A stretch of 64,000 nt of DNA from Hedera helix (Eukaryota; Streptophyta; Magnoliopsida; Apiales; Araliaceae). The stretch covers positions 16,384,098-16,448,097 of the forward strand of contig OX359266.1 in the NCBI GenBank assembly GCA_947179155.2, written 5' to 3'. The translations under genes were made by a program, and so were the position numbers. A model generated the notes under the pieces. The model made no database searches and was not told the origin of the DNA. It saw nothing but the letters and a program-made list of their open reading frames with translations. This document shows positions 23,585-35,463 of the stretch, piece after piece. The stretch's first letter is position 1; every line of letters begins with the position of its first letter.

Positions 23585-25672
23585 ATCTCCCACTTGCACT
23601 AAAGCTAATCGCCCTCTGGTATCCTCGTACCATTCTTCTCTAAGTAGCGTACAAATTGTTTAGTAAATACTTTAGTTAATGGATCTGTAATGCTGTACTG
23701 AGAATCTGCCATTTGTATGGTGTCGTCTCCTTTTCAATGATTCATCTAATCATACGAAGGTGTTATAACACATGTTTGGATTTCAGATGAGACCTAGGTT
23801 CCTTGGTGAATTAAACTCCTTTGATGCTAGGAACCATTATAAGTTCTGTAATGAACTTGTTGAACCAAATAATCACCTCTACAGTTTCACTTATAGTTAT
23901 TTATTATGTTTTTGTCACTAAATCCATAACTTTTTATTGTTTGAAACTTTTTTAATTCACTACATCACCGTTCAAAGTAATCATATAACTTGAAACAGAT
24001 ATGCCGTTGTTTTGGTTAGTCTAAAAAAACTTGAGTTGTTAAGCCTTCTAGTTTTATATTAGACCCGTTATTAGAAACCCTTTTTTTCCTAGAATTGAAT
24101 TGATATTTGTGTATCATACATAAGAAATATCAGGTCTAGTACATATCAATAAATCAATGTACGTTTCTTGGGTCAAGCTGAGCATCCTTTATGATCTATC
24201 TCTATAGACCTTTATCCTGAATAAAATGTTAGGATACTTCTCCCAAGTCTTTAAAGGAGAAGTTTTTAGACAACCATATCTTTACTGATTGTAGCATCAG
24301 TATGTCATTCATTATCGGTAGTATATCAACATATAATACTATGAATGTCACAGTGCTCTCACTAACCTTTGTACACATTTGGTTCATCATTGTCTTTGAT
24401 AAAACCAAACTCTTTTGATTGTCTTATCAAAACGGATGTTCCCTCTTCGAGAAATTTGCTTAAATCCATAATTGGATCATTATAGCTTTTATACTTGATT
24501 TACTCCATCTTTATGGAGACAAATCCTCTTGGTTATATCATATATACATCTTTTTGTATAGTAAGCTGCAACTACAAGTAAAATCCGAATGGATATATGC
24601 ATTTTCAATAGTGAAAAATTTCATTATAGTTAACTCCTTGACCTTGTTTGAAACCTTTTTACCACTAGTCAGGTCTTATAGGTCTCTACCTTTGCCATCT
24701 GCTTTAGTCTTTCTCCAAAGACCCATTTTCAGATTTTATGCTCATCAACTATTTCTCTTAAGTATCTAATACTCATGACTCATCATATGTAACTGGATCA
24801 TCATCCACTATGATGCGTACCTCATCATCGTCATCTATGATGATTCCATACCATTCAAGTATGTACTAAACCAAATTTACGACTTGGTTGTGGTACAATA
24901 GGTTTATCTACTTGTACATATTTCTTAACTTGATCTGTAGTGTTTTGTGGTTCTTAAATTTCTTCAAGATCTATTTTGCTCCCACTAACCCTTTAAGGAA
25001 AAACTCTTTTTTCCTAGAAGGCAACGTTTTTCAACAAACACCTTTTAATTAATCGGATTATAGAAGTGATATTCTAAACTTTTTTTAGGATATCCCCCAA
25101 GTTCACATTCGTCAAATCTTGTTCCAACCTTATCATGTCAAACCTTTTGACATAAGTTGAATAATCCAAATCTTAACATACTTGACACTTGGTATTCTCC
25201 CTATCCATAACTCATACAAATTCTTAAGGATGGAAATTTGAAGGTATCTTGTTTGGTAGATATGCAGTCGTTTCTAAGGCACAACCCTTGAAGGATACTG
25301 GAAGATTGGTAAAAATCATCATGGATCATCATCATGTCCATTGTGAGAGAATACCATTTCTCTTTGAGATGATCTATAAACTTACTACTTAAGTATTATC
25401 TTCTCGATCTAATCGAAGAACTTTAATACTTTTGGCCTTTAGTTTCTATACTTACTTTTGAATTCTTTGGACGTTTCAAACAATTTGGATTTGTATTTCA
25501 TCAAATACACATATCAAAATCTAAAATCATCAGTGAAAGTTAAGAATGGATACCTCTTCTTGCATTTGTTGTCATAGGTCCTACACACAACTATGTGTAC
25601 CATCTATAACAACTCTGCAACTGTATCTTTATGTCCACTAAATGGAGATTTTAGTCATATTGTCCATGATAT
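23585..25672 (-). pseudogene. pol: Ty1/copia pol remnant (integrase to RNase H), broken
   Basis: Minus-strand coding remnant without one continuous frame. Starting near 25600 the integrase core is recognisable (FLTFTDDF, then VYLMKYKSKLFE), followed by the integrase C-terminal region near 25200 (LYELWIGRIPS, then VKYVKIW), and at the far end the RNase H tail near 23650 (ITDPLTKVFTKQFV). The purine run before the 3' LTR (GTGCAAGTGGGAGATTG) completes the copia signature. There are many stops and frameshifts, and gag and protease are missing. It sits directly behind the 5' LTR with only a weak primer-like sequence (ATATCATGGAC). Confidence 0.7.
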
Positions 25673-27476
25673 TGTTGGTTTGAAAAAATTCATAGACATA
25701 CAATCAAATTGCATAAAATAGCAGAAGAATGGTAAAATCAAATTTAAAAATTTACAAACCATAATCCAAGATTGATCGTTATGCGCAACTATTAATTAAT
25801 AAAAAAAAAGTTAGAGAATTATACCCTTGTAGAACTCAAAGTTTCAACGGGTACAAGTTTAACTCCAAGTCCTTCGCGTTCTCCTTAAATTTCACCGATT
25901 AGATTCCAATGATCAACGTTAGCCACCCAAGTGTTTTTCCTCTAAAGGTGATCCACTAAGGAATAATAATAATTCAAAAAGTGGGTGATGACAAACCAAA
26001 TTTTCTCTCTCTAGAGAATATATGAGTACTCTCCCAAAACTTGTGAAAGTGTATGTATGTAACCTTAATCCATAATAAGACTTCTCTTATTTATAAATTT
26101 AGTAAACCCTCATAATACCTTCAGGAATAGAGTTTTTAATTAAACTCTTAATCTAATTAGAAACTTAATTAATTTAATATAATAATTATAATTTCTAAAC
26201 CATTTAGGAACTTAATTATCAATTATGAGAGCACTATTATTAATTAATTCCTAAACCATTTAGGAACTCAATAATAATGATAATAATATTTCTAAAATAC
26301 TAAATATTAAATATTAAGCTATTTAATTCATTCTATCCCTATAGTATAAATTAAATATACTTAATTCATTATTACAATTATTTCATTTGCTTCTTCAATA
26401 ATTATTTTCCTTTGCGGTGTGACCTTTTAGGTTCTTCATATTAAACCAGTTATAGAGTAAATTAATTAGAACTATTCTAATCTTATTTATATAAATAAAT
26501 TAAACTATTTAATTTATTTAAATAAATAACATTTATTCCATAATAAGGGTAATCCCCCTTAGCTATTAAAGACTTTTCAGATAATATAGATTTCAACATT
26601 TAATCACAAAAAAACCTATTCAGCGAATAGTTACTGTACAATTCAATCTTTCTACCTCACAACGTCCCAATCAAATATAAGACATGGTATAACTGTCAAG
26701 TCTTATTGTATTTGATTATATGCATTTTGATCCTCAAATGAATAACTCTAACTAATGTAAATTAGAAACTACTTTCTAATTTCCATTATGTCTTGCTCAA
26801 GGACTACTGAATTGTCATTTATCGAATCACATAGGACAGTCTCTTCTTTTACTAGAAGTGGTAAATTCTTTGTTGATCATTCACCTATCTCTATGTATGA
26901 CATATTATATTCGATCATAACATTTGATACACTTTAAAGGTTTTAAGGAATATGTCAAAATATAATTCATCATACACAAGATACTATGATGATTTCAAGT
27001 CCAATGATCACTTGTACTACTATCACAAAAGGAACTCCTATTGACAAGCAAGTAAGACTCCATTAGGTGTTCCTTGAGTGAGTCATGTTGAGTGAACTTA
27101 TTCTCTAATAAGCACCTACATACTTGCTTTAGTATCTCTACACAAATAATTATGAGATCAATCATCTTCTTCATAAGAGCAAACATAGTATGTACTAATC
27201 TATCTGAATTCACTAATCCCCATTTTAGTGATCGCACGATTAGGAACAATTTTAATTTTGAGTTATCTTGAATTTAGATCTCATTAGCATGACCATCATC
27301 ATGATTCTAAAAGCATGGCTCAATAACTATAGGTTTCTCACAATTAATATCATCTATTAAATATGGATAAAGAAAATGTCTTTGTATAATTAAATTTTTA
27401 TTAATAAATGAATAAGATTACAAAGTACATGCTACATCATATCAAATATGATTGGCTCGTGTGCATACTACCTTCA
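25673..27476 (-). repeat. Copia 5' LTR
   Basis: Partner of 21626-23584, with the same block order but without the AAT expansion. Its minus-strand start is TGAAGGTAGTATGCACACG at 27476. A matching open frame near 26995-27249 and 23117-23371 reflects LTR duplication. Confidence 0.75.
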
Positions 27477-27772
27477 GATACAAGATTCATAAGTTGTATT
27501 TGATTCATAATCAAAATGCTCTAAAAGCCTATCTTTATACAATCTTGTTTAGTCTTGTTTCATTAACATGATCAAGTTAACAGTGTTACATGAAGGTATG
27601 ATTTATATAATCTCTTTACCTTTAGTTTGTTCAATTTGGAATATTTTTCATGTAAGTCAATTTTGGTTTATAAAACATAAATTAAATTAATCATTCTCTG
27701 TGGGATCGACTCTTACTTGCTCCAAAGTAAAATTTTATTTTTGGGTGCTTGCGACATCCACAAAATTTTATA
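27477..27772 (+). other. Orphan fragment resembling the 3' end of an LTR
   Basis: It lies between the copia 5' LTR and the continuation of the Tekay LTR, and does not align to the corresponding part of the intact Tekay LTR. Its right part reads CTGTGGGATCGACTC, ACTTGC, then GGGTGCTTGCGACATCC, a pattern seen at the 3' end of some plant LTRs (the Athila-type LTR here has CTCGTGGGTTCGACAACC and a TATACTTGCG end). The origin is uncertain. Confidence 0.35.
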
Positions 27773-29971
27773 GAGTCCTTAATATTATTAATCATTTAAT
27801 AATATTCTATTTATTTTTTAATATTATTATTCCTTTAATAATATTTCTAATATTATTAATCATTTAGTAATATTTTATTTATTTAATAATATTTTATTGA
27901 GTTTCTAATAGTGGTAATCATTTAATAATATTGGTAATTATTTTCTAATATTATTATTCATTTAATAATATTTTCCTGAGTTTCTAATAGTATTAATCAT
28001 TTAAAAATATTTTATTCATTTTTTAATATTATTATTCATTTAATAATATTTTATTAAGTTTTTAATATTATTAATCATTGAATAATATTTTGTTTATTTT
28101 CTAATATTATTATTCATTTAATAATATTTTATACTTTTACTAATATTATTTTTTATTTAATAATATTAGAATTATTTAATACTTGTTAAATATTAATATT
28201 ACATAAAATTACACTTTCTGATCCGTTTTCTATGTCCCGACCCGACTCGGTTAAATAAAAGTTAATTTTCAAACATTCTGGATAGTCGCTGTGGCGGTGA
28301 TTATCACCGCTGTGGCATTGACTCACAAAATGTTTTACCATTGCAGCAGTGAAACCCATCGCTGTGGTGGTAGTTCAATTTTCTCAAACCCTAATTTTTC
28401 ACTTTTGATTTCTTTGGTTCAATCTTTTATAAAATAAAATATAGATATCCAAAAAACTCCAAAAAAAGATTTGTTATCTTCTTAACTTCTTGTTCTTCAA
28501 TATTTCAAGGATCGATCGCATTTCCGAAAAAATTTTTGACATAAAATTTAAGATCGATCACCTAGGGTTTCAAAAATAACATGTTTTGCAATAAAGACCA
28601 CAACTTCCTCATTTTTACATATTTTTGAGTGATTTAAGTTGGGTTAGCTTTATATCTCATAAATTCAACATTCTAGCCATAAAAATGAAATAACCAACTT
28701 GTACATTTCAAACTATAACTATTTATATCATATAGTTAGTTAGGGTTTTACCGAAAACATATTTTCATGAAACTTCTTTTATCATTTTATATACCAAACA
28801 TGGTAGTACACTTATTAAACATACTAAACTGTGAATCGTAGTTATAGTATTATAGAGTATGAAAATAGGTTTTGAACCATTAAAATATATTTTGACCATA
28901 TAAACTATATATTGACCATGGAAAATGCATTTAGCATACATTTACACATTTTCACCCTCAACCTCCATCCACATATCTTTGAGCTCACCATAGCTCCTCC
29001 ACATAAATTTCAACCACAACCAACCATGGCAAATATTCATAAAACAACTATTAACCATAGAAATGAGAAGAGTTTTAAGTATAAAGAACTTTTCAATCTT
29101 CCAAGCTTGGATGCTTTTCTCCTTCTTCTTTCAAAGTATGCCACAAAGCTTGAATGCTCTACCTTGGCTACTAAATATACACCCTTAGTGTAATATCTCT
29201 CAAGAACTCACCAACAATGCTCTCACTTCTCACTAGAATTCTCTATCTTTAAAAATCCTAGTAAGTATACAAATGACCAACATTGCACGTGTAGGTGAAT
29301 TCTATTTGTAGCACTCTAGGAATACATCATTAATTTTTTAATTAACTATCATTGGTAAAATTAGAAGCTATTTCATGCTTACTATTTGATGGATGACTAG
29401 GTGATTGATTAGGGCTGTTGGAGTGGTTGAACCACTTAGTCCTTGGAAGGATTTTGCAAGCAACAATAAGCAACACTTCACCCCTTAGTGGGGCCCCCAT
29501 GTACCGACCAAATGGCCAATTTATGCTCTCATTTTTGATTTATTTTTTCTATATATATATATTGACTACGTGACTTAAAGTTGGGCTCCACTTTGGGTTA
29601 ATTTAGTTTATTCTATTGGGATCCTTCCTTTACTTTGTTTGGGCTTAATTTATTAATCCAATTGGGCTACCTATTAATACATATAAGTATACATTTATGG
29701 ACTATCATAAATTAACTATGTTCGTGGACTACTAGGTTAATTTAATTGGACCTAGTTTAATAATTCCTTTGTACTTAAAATATAATCCTATTAGACTTGT
29801 TTTAATTAAGTCCACTACCTTGTTACATTATTAGATTAATAAATATACACATACATGCGTATATTTATTTAATCATGTAAATGCACAATTAATTCATTCA
29901 AAAAAATTAATTCATTGATAATTATTTAATAATCATCATTATAATATAATTTAGAATTAATGGTCATTACA
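27773..29971 (-). mobile_element. 5' portion of the same minus-strand Tekay 3' LTR
   Basis: Minus-strand start TGTAATGACCATTAATTC at 29971, matching the start of the plus-strand LTR at 31883 (TGTAATGACCATGAAGG). It shares a GC-richer block (28230-28370, CCGCTGTGG and GCAGCAGTG, compare 33729-33770) and an AT-rich tandem array. With 20720-21625 it makes about 3.1 kb of LTR, close to the 3.4 kb of the intact copy. Confidence 0.75.
27830..28160. repeat. AT-rich tandem array in the Tekay LTR (about 78-bp period)
   Basis: Phrases AGTTTCTAATAGTGGTAATC (27898), GAGTTTCTAATAGTATTAATC (27975) and AAGTTTTTAATATTATTAATC (28056) recur at 77-81 bases with ATTTAATAATATTTT between them. The equivalent region of the plus-strand LTR is 33780-34110. 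Confidence 0.6.
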
Positions 29972-29985
29972 TTCTCCTTCCCTTA
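29972..29985 (-). promoter_or_regulatory. Polypurine tract before the minus-strand Tekay 3' LTR
   Basis: Minus-strand AAGGGAAGGAGAA runs directly into TGTAATGACC. It follows the end of pol as expected. Confidence 0.75.
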
Positions 29986-31097
29986 TAAGAATTTTATCCT
30001 TGAAATTTTAAATTTTAAATTACTCAAAAAGATTCGGATAATTATTTGTCATATTTTTTTCAAGTTTTCACATAGCTTCTTCGGTGTTGTGGTTCCTTTA
30101 AAGCACTTTGATAGAATGTATAATCCTATTTCGTAAAGTCTATTCTTTCCTATCTAATATTTGGACATAAATTTCTTCATGTGATAATTCTTTCTCAACT
30201 TGAATCGGCTCATAGGATATGACGTGCTTATAATCAGGCTTATATGGCCGCAACACTAACACGTGAAACATATTATGATTATGCTCTAGTTTAGGAGGTA
30301 GAGCTACCTCATACGCCACTTCACCCACTCTCTTCAATATTTCGAACGGTCCTATGAACCTCAAACTCAGTTTCACTTTCTTTTCAAATTTGATTTTCCC
30401 TTTCCAGTGAGATACATAAACACAAAACTTTTCAGTTCAAAATCTCGTTTCTGACGATATCGATCTGCATACTTCTTCTGTCGGTCATGAGCTGCTACTA
30501 CTCAAGCTTTTATTACTCTAATAATTTTGACAGTATGTTGAACCAACTCCGGCCCCAATAGTCGACGTTCTCCTACTTCGTCCCAACATAGAGGTGTTCT
30601 ACATTTTCTCTCATACAATGCTTCATAAGGCGGCATGCCTATGCTCGCCTGATAACTGTTATTGTATGCAAATTCAACTAAAGGTAGATGTGCCTCCCAA
30701 CTGCCATTGAAATCCATCACACAAGGTTTGAGCATGTCTTCCAAAGTCTAAATTGTTCTCTCGCTTTGCCCGTCAGTCTGCAAATGATATGTTGCACTCA
30801 TTTTTAATTGTGTTCCCATTCTTTTTTGAATACTTCTCCAAAAAATTTAATGTGAAGCGTTGATATCTATCTGAAATAATTGATACCGACACCCTATATC
30901 TTGAAACTATCTCTTTAACATACAACTTGGCCAACTGATCCAAATTGAACTTAATCTTGATCGACAAAAAATGTGCTAACTTTTTTAGTTGATCTACAAT
31001 CACCCATATAGTGGCGTATCCCTTTTATGTTGTTGGAAGTCCTATAATAAAATCCATCATGATATGCTCCCATTTTTATTCAGGAATCTCTAATGGT
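29986..31097 (-). pseudogene. pol: Tekay pol pseudogene: integrase core, C-terminal region and chromodomain remnant
   Basis: Integrase inserts retrotransposon DNA; the chromodomain steers chromovirus insertion toward marked chromatin. On the minus strand one reads the integrase core from about 31060 (MDFIIGLP, then WVIVDQLKKLAHFL, then SDRYQRF, which keeps the catalytic Asp), the region LPLVEFAYNNSYQASIGMPP and the GPFEIL and FHVLVLRPY segments near 30350-30230. Past a stop near 30138 lies a degenerate chromodomain-like stretch (KVL, stop, RNHNTEEA). Several stops and frameshifts interrupt it. It is cut at 31097 by an LTR start on the plus strand. The chromodomain remnant is the clearest evidence that this family is a chromovirus. 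Confidence 0.8.
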
Positions 31098-31322
31098 TGT
31101 AATAACCCGTTTGGTCTCTAATGTTCTACCTTTACCCTCTGTTTTATAATAGTTTTATTTATAAAATTGTTTAATTGAATGAGAATATTGGTAATATGGA
31201 CTTATCGTTTTATTCCAATATTCTGAATTTCAACTAGGTAAAGGGTTGTAAGTTAAGGGAATGTCTATACTTAGAATGATCTAACATTGATAGTGAGCAC
31301 CAAATTATCTTGGGGGCATCAC
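31098..31322 (+). repeat. Very short plus-strand LTR (about 225 bp)
   Basis: It begins TGTAATAACCCGTTTGG at 31098 and ends TTGGGGGCATCAC near 31322, just before a primer site. Both ends resemble the 3.4-kb LTR at 31883-35283, so this is either an LTR with a ~3.1-kb internal deletion or a compact variant. It interrupts the minus-strand integrase. Confidence 0.6.
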
Positions 31323-31324
31323 GG

Positions 31325-31337
31325 GTTAGTATCAGAA
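31325..31337 (+). promoter_or_regulatory. Primer-binding site (degenerate, initiator tRNA-Met)
   Basis: TTAGTATCAGAAC differs from TTGGTATCAGAGC by two G-to-A changes and follows the short LTR. Confidence 0.7.
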
Positions 31338-31522
31338 CTGTAGGTTATAGCTCTAAGGTAAAAAGTACCTTAGGATATAATCTTAAGGAAGTAAGAATAA
31401 ATGGACTTATGAAAAGTCCCTAGGCAATTAAAAGATATAAATATTAATAAATCTTAAAAATCTTAAACATAAAATATTATGTGAAAGAAATATACTAAAT
31501 AAAAATTAAATTTGTTTTTAGA

Positions 31523-31882
31523 ATGCTAGTAAGACAAAAAATGAGGGACGTCAATGAAATTTTAAAGAATATTGAACCCATGGTGGATCTAAAAAGCGAT
31601 AAAAAAGAATACCCCGAGATGTAACTCAATGAAGAAGTGGAAATAGTAGTAGCCGTGGGTAACCAAGCATCAGCTGAAGTGCAAGCTAGCAGAATAGCTC
31701 TCTTGGAAGGAATGTAGCAGATGGAGAGATGGTTAAACAACCAGTTGGAGACTATATTAAATAAAGTAGAGAAAGAGCGCAATAAACTGAAAGCACAACT
31801 AATTGGAAAGATTGAAGGATGCAGTACAATAAATGAAATTTCAAATAAAAAGAGGAAGGATAACAAGAATAATGAGGGATGA
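31523..31882 (+). pseudogene. Coiled-coil ORF upstream of gag (Tekay, copy 2), broken
   Basis: A frame of 119 codons from ATG 31523 to TGA 31880-31882, with two in-frame stops (after EYPEM and after LLEGM). It is acidic at first, then Lys/Glu-rich with Leu/Ile spaced as in a coiled coil (LLEGM, then MERWLNNQLETILNKV). It begins about 190 bases after the primer site, like the other two copies. The final codons are purine-rich and its stop abuts the next LTR start exactly, so the end of the frame may double as a polypurine tract. The function is unknown. Confidence 0.5.
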
Positions 31883-34800
31883 TGTAATGACCATGAAGGT
31901 TAAGTTACATTGCAATTATAATTATTAGATAATTATCAATAAAGTAATTTTTTGTGCTAATTAATTTTTTTTATGTGACTGAATAAATATTTTAATGTAA
32001 TTGTGTATTTATTAAATTGTAGCAAGGTAAGATAATTAATGAATTAATTAATTAAAGAAGAGTCCAAATAATTTAATTATATTAGTGGACTAGCCTATGA
32101 GTTGAATTTAGCAAGCCCAAGTCTTATAGGTTATTTATGGGTTGGTATATTATAAACTACCCCAACCTAGTAGCCCAAATGAATTAATAAGGCAAGTCTA
32201 ATTGGATTATGTATCAAGTTTAAAGAAATTATTAAAATAGATCCAATGAAATCAACCTAGTAGTCCATGAAAATAATTGATGGTTGGTCCATGTTATGTT
32301 TAAACTAGCCCAATGTTTAATTTAATTTTAAGTATCATGTGTTAGTTAATGTTAGTCCAATGGAATAAATTAATTGAGCCCAAACCAATTAAATGAATGA
32401 GCCCAATACAATTAATTAAATTGACCCAAAGTGGAGCCTGGAGCCTGGAGCCCAAACAAAGGTCAAAGGTTAGTCAATATATATATGTATGATGTATACA
32501 TATATATAGATGTGTATATGTATATATTTACAATAAAAATAAAAGCAAAATGGGGCATAAAAAGGCTATTTGGCCAGCCAAAGTGGGGCACTCTAAGGGT
32601 GGAGTGTAGCTTTATGGTTGTTTGGAAAATCTTTGCGAGGATTAGAGATTCAACCACTTCAACAACTTTAGTCATCTCCATGTCAATCAAGCTAGTCAAT
32701 CCATCAAATAGTAAACCTAAATTAGCTTTAATTTGGCCAATGTTAGATATTTAGTAAATGTTAATGTTGATTAAGAAAGTGCTATAAAGATAAGGCTCCA
32801 CCAAGTTGTTATGTTGTTAGTCATTTTGTTAGAAACACCAAGAGAAAAAAAAAAAGAGTTTCCAAGAGAGAAAAATAGAGAGAACTCTTGTGAACTTGAG
32901 AGGAATCACCAACAAAGTTGATAGAGAGTATTCAAGGTAGATTCTTACATATATTTCTTGTTTATAATGAGAAAAGCTAGCAAAATTAAGAGATTTAAAA
33001 GTTTTATATAGCTTTGTCTTTTTATTTATATGGTTAATCTTTATAGTATATGTATTTGCCATGGTTGGTTATGGGAGAAATATTTATATGATGGAGCTAT
33101 GGTGAGCTTGAAGATATAAGGATGGATTTATGATGGTGAAAATATGTGTATATATGTTAAACGCATTTTCTATGCTCAATATATAATTTATATTGTCAAA
33201 ATATTTTTAATGATTCAAAATCTATTTTGACGCTCTACAATAGTAGATCTAAGATATATATGTAAATACATGGTTTAATATGTTTAATAGATGTGTTAAC
33301 ATGTTTAGTATAAAAGTGGTAGAAGAAAATTCATGAAAACATGTTACCGGTAAAAACCCTAACTTGTTATGTGATTTGATGTGTTGTAAAATAAGTTGTG
33401 AATATTATTTTTATGAGTTTTATGGCTTGAAAGATAGCTTTAGAAGTCATAAGAATAATCCAATTTGAATCTTTAAAAAATGTGGTGAAATGTGCAAGTT
33501 ATAGTCTTTATTGCAAAACATGTCATTTTTGAAACCCAAGTGGATTGATCCTAAATTTTATGTCAAAAACGTTTTCAAAAATGCGATCGATCATTGAAAT
33601 ATTGCAAAATAAGAAGTTAAGAAGATAACAAATCTATTTTGGTGTCTTGTGGATGTGTACATTTTATTTTTATAGAAGATTGAACAAAAGAAATCAATTT
33701 AGGAAAATTAGGGTTTTGAGAAAATAGAACTACCACTGTAGCAGTAGGTTTTACTACCGCAGTGGTTGTTTGGAAATTTTTAACTAATTAATAATATTAA
33801 AAAATTAATAAAATATTATTAAATGAATAATAATATTAAAATATTATTAAGTGGTTAATAATCTTAATAACTCGATAAAATATTATTAAATAAATAATAA
33901 TATTTGGAATTAAATAAAAATATTATTAAATGATTAATAATATTATAAAATTAATAAAATATTATTAAATGAGTAATAATATTCATAAATAAATAAAATA
34001 TTATTAAAAGGATTAAAAATATTAGAAAGGGAATAAAATATTGTTTATTTATTCATATTGTTATTAAAGGACTTAAATACTATTATTTGATTAATAATAT
34101 TATATAGAAGTTTAACTATATTAAATGATTAATATTGGTTTTATGTGATTAAAATATTATCAAATGATTATAATATTTTCATGTGTTTAATATACCATTA
34201 AATGTTTATTTATGTGATTATGTGTTAATAAATTAATATGTACAAAGGTTATTATATGAACCTAAGTATGATACGAATTGAAAGATCAACTTTATTAATT
34301 GTTAAGTCTTTTCAAAGGAGATTAAATTGTAGTGGTTAGCTGTAATCAACAATCAAGGCAAGCTTCCGATACTTAAACTTGTATTTACTTTTCAAGAACT
34401 TTAAGTGGTTTAATTATTAAAAATTAATCCACACCTATGTTGTTTATGTACTCGCACTTAATACATTTGAATTTTTATAGTTCGTTTGATTCATAAACTG
34501 TTTAAGAATGTCTAAGCTAATTGTTTCGGCTAGATACTACATGTATAAATTCATTAACTTGAATACTTTTAAAAACTTATCCAAATCATTGGTTGATAAG
34601 GATTCTTATAGTAAGACTGAGAATAAAAAACCCTAAATAAGGGGATTATATTCGGGAAACTACCCTTTAAGCAAAATGTCTGAATGTAATGCATATACAT
34701 ACGGTACAAGAGGCTAATCCCCTCGAATACCAAAATAATAAAAGGGTCAGATACATATCTGATTCACCTTAAGTATAAGTTCATGGTCCTTAGAGGCCAC

Positions 34801-35283
34801 TCAACAGTAAAAACTCAATCAATTCTTTTAATTGAAACTTAACTCTTGTTCTTTCACAATTACTATATATTGTTGAAAACTCTGAAGTTATTTCTATTCA
34901 AACATGATATATTGTTCCTGTATTAATTATTCTTAAACTTGCTAAGCAAGCTAGTTGCTCACCCTTACTATATCTTGAACTATTTTTCAGTTAAGCCCGA
35001 GTGCTCCAAGAAAGATAAGGGCAGCGAAAAAACTAAAGAATAAAAATTGCATGCTAGTAGTATTGTTTAATATTTATCTAAATGTTGTAAATCTTTTATA
35101 AACCCTTAAGATATGTATTGTTATGTTAAGGTTAGAAGAGTTTGGGGTTGTATTACCTTTTGTAAGGAATATTTATGTATTATTCCGCTAGGTTTAATGA
35201 AGACTATGTATTTAGTTGTTATTATGTATTGAATTGTGAGCAATAAACTCGAGGTTATGAAACCCGAATTTGGGGGCGTCACA
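31883..35283 (+). repeat. 5' LTR of the plus-strand Tekay element, 3,401 bp
   Basis: It starts TGTAATGACCATGAAGG and ends TTTGGGGGCGTCACA, followed by a primer site. It contains a GC-richer block at 33729-33770, an AT-rich array at 33780-34110, the GAGGCTAATCCCCTCGAAT block (34710-34731) and the TTGCTAAGCAAGCTAGTTGCTCA block (34938-34962) found in related LTRs. No polypeptide is encoded. The partner 3' LTR would lie beyond the right edge. Confidence 0.85.
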
Positions 35284-35285
35284 AG

Positions 35286-35298
35286 TTGGTATCAGAGC
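35286..35298 (+). promoter_or_regulatory. Primer-binding site, perfect initiator tRNA-Met type
   Basis: TTGGTATCAGAGC two bases after the LTR end. It primes minus-strand DNA synthesis and shows that the LTR at 31883-35283 is a 5' LTR. Confidence 0.9.
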
Positions 35299-35463
35299 TA
35301 TAGGTTATAAAACTTCAGGTTGCGAAACCTTAAGATATAACCTTGGAAGAGTCAAGTCATTCAGAGTTTTAGGAGAAGGAGTTTGGAAAATTCATTAAGT
35401 TGAGTAGTAACACAATTAAATATACTTTTATTTCATCAATGAATATATTTTATTGCGATACTG

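Larger units (their letters stand above)
21626..27476 (-). mobile_element. Ty1/copia element, internally deleted
   Basis: Minus-strand element. The 3' LTR is 21626-23584 (1,959 bp) and the 5' LTR 25673-27476 (1,804 bp); both start TGAARGTARTATGC and end at a TGTTRGTTTG inverted start. Between them only 2.1 kb of pol remnant remains, beginning in the integrase, so gag and protease are gone. No target duplication was found (ACTAA against GATAC), consistent with rearrangement of one end. The LTRs have diverged visibly, so it is an old insertion. Confidence 0.75.

Noticed and set aside
21621..27481. Target duplication for the copia element
   Set aside because: Flanks ACTAA and GATAC do not match, and neither do nearby shifts; a rearranged end is more likely.
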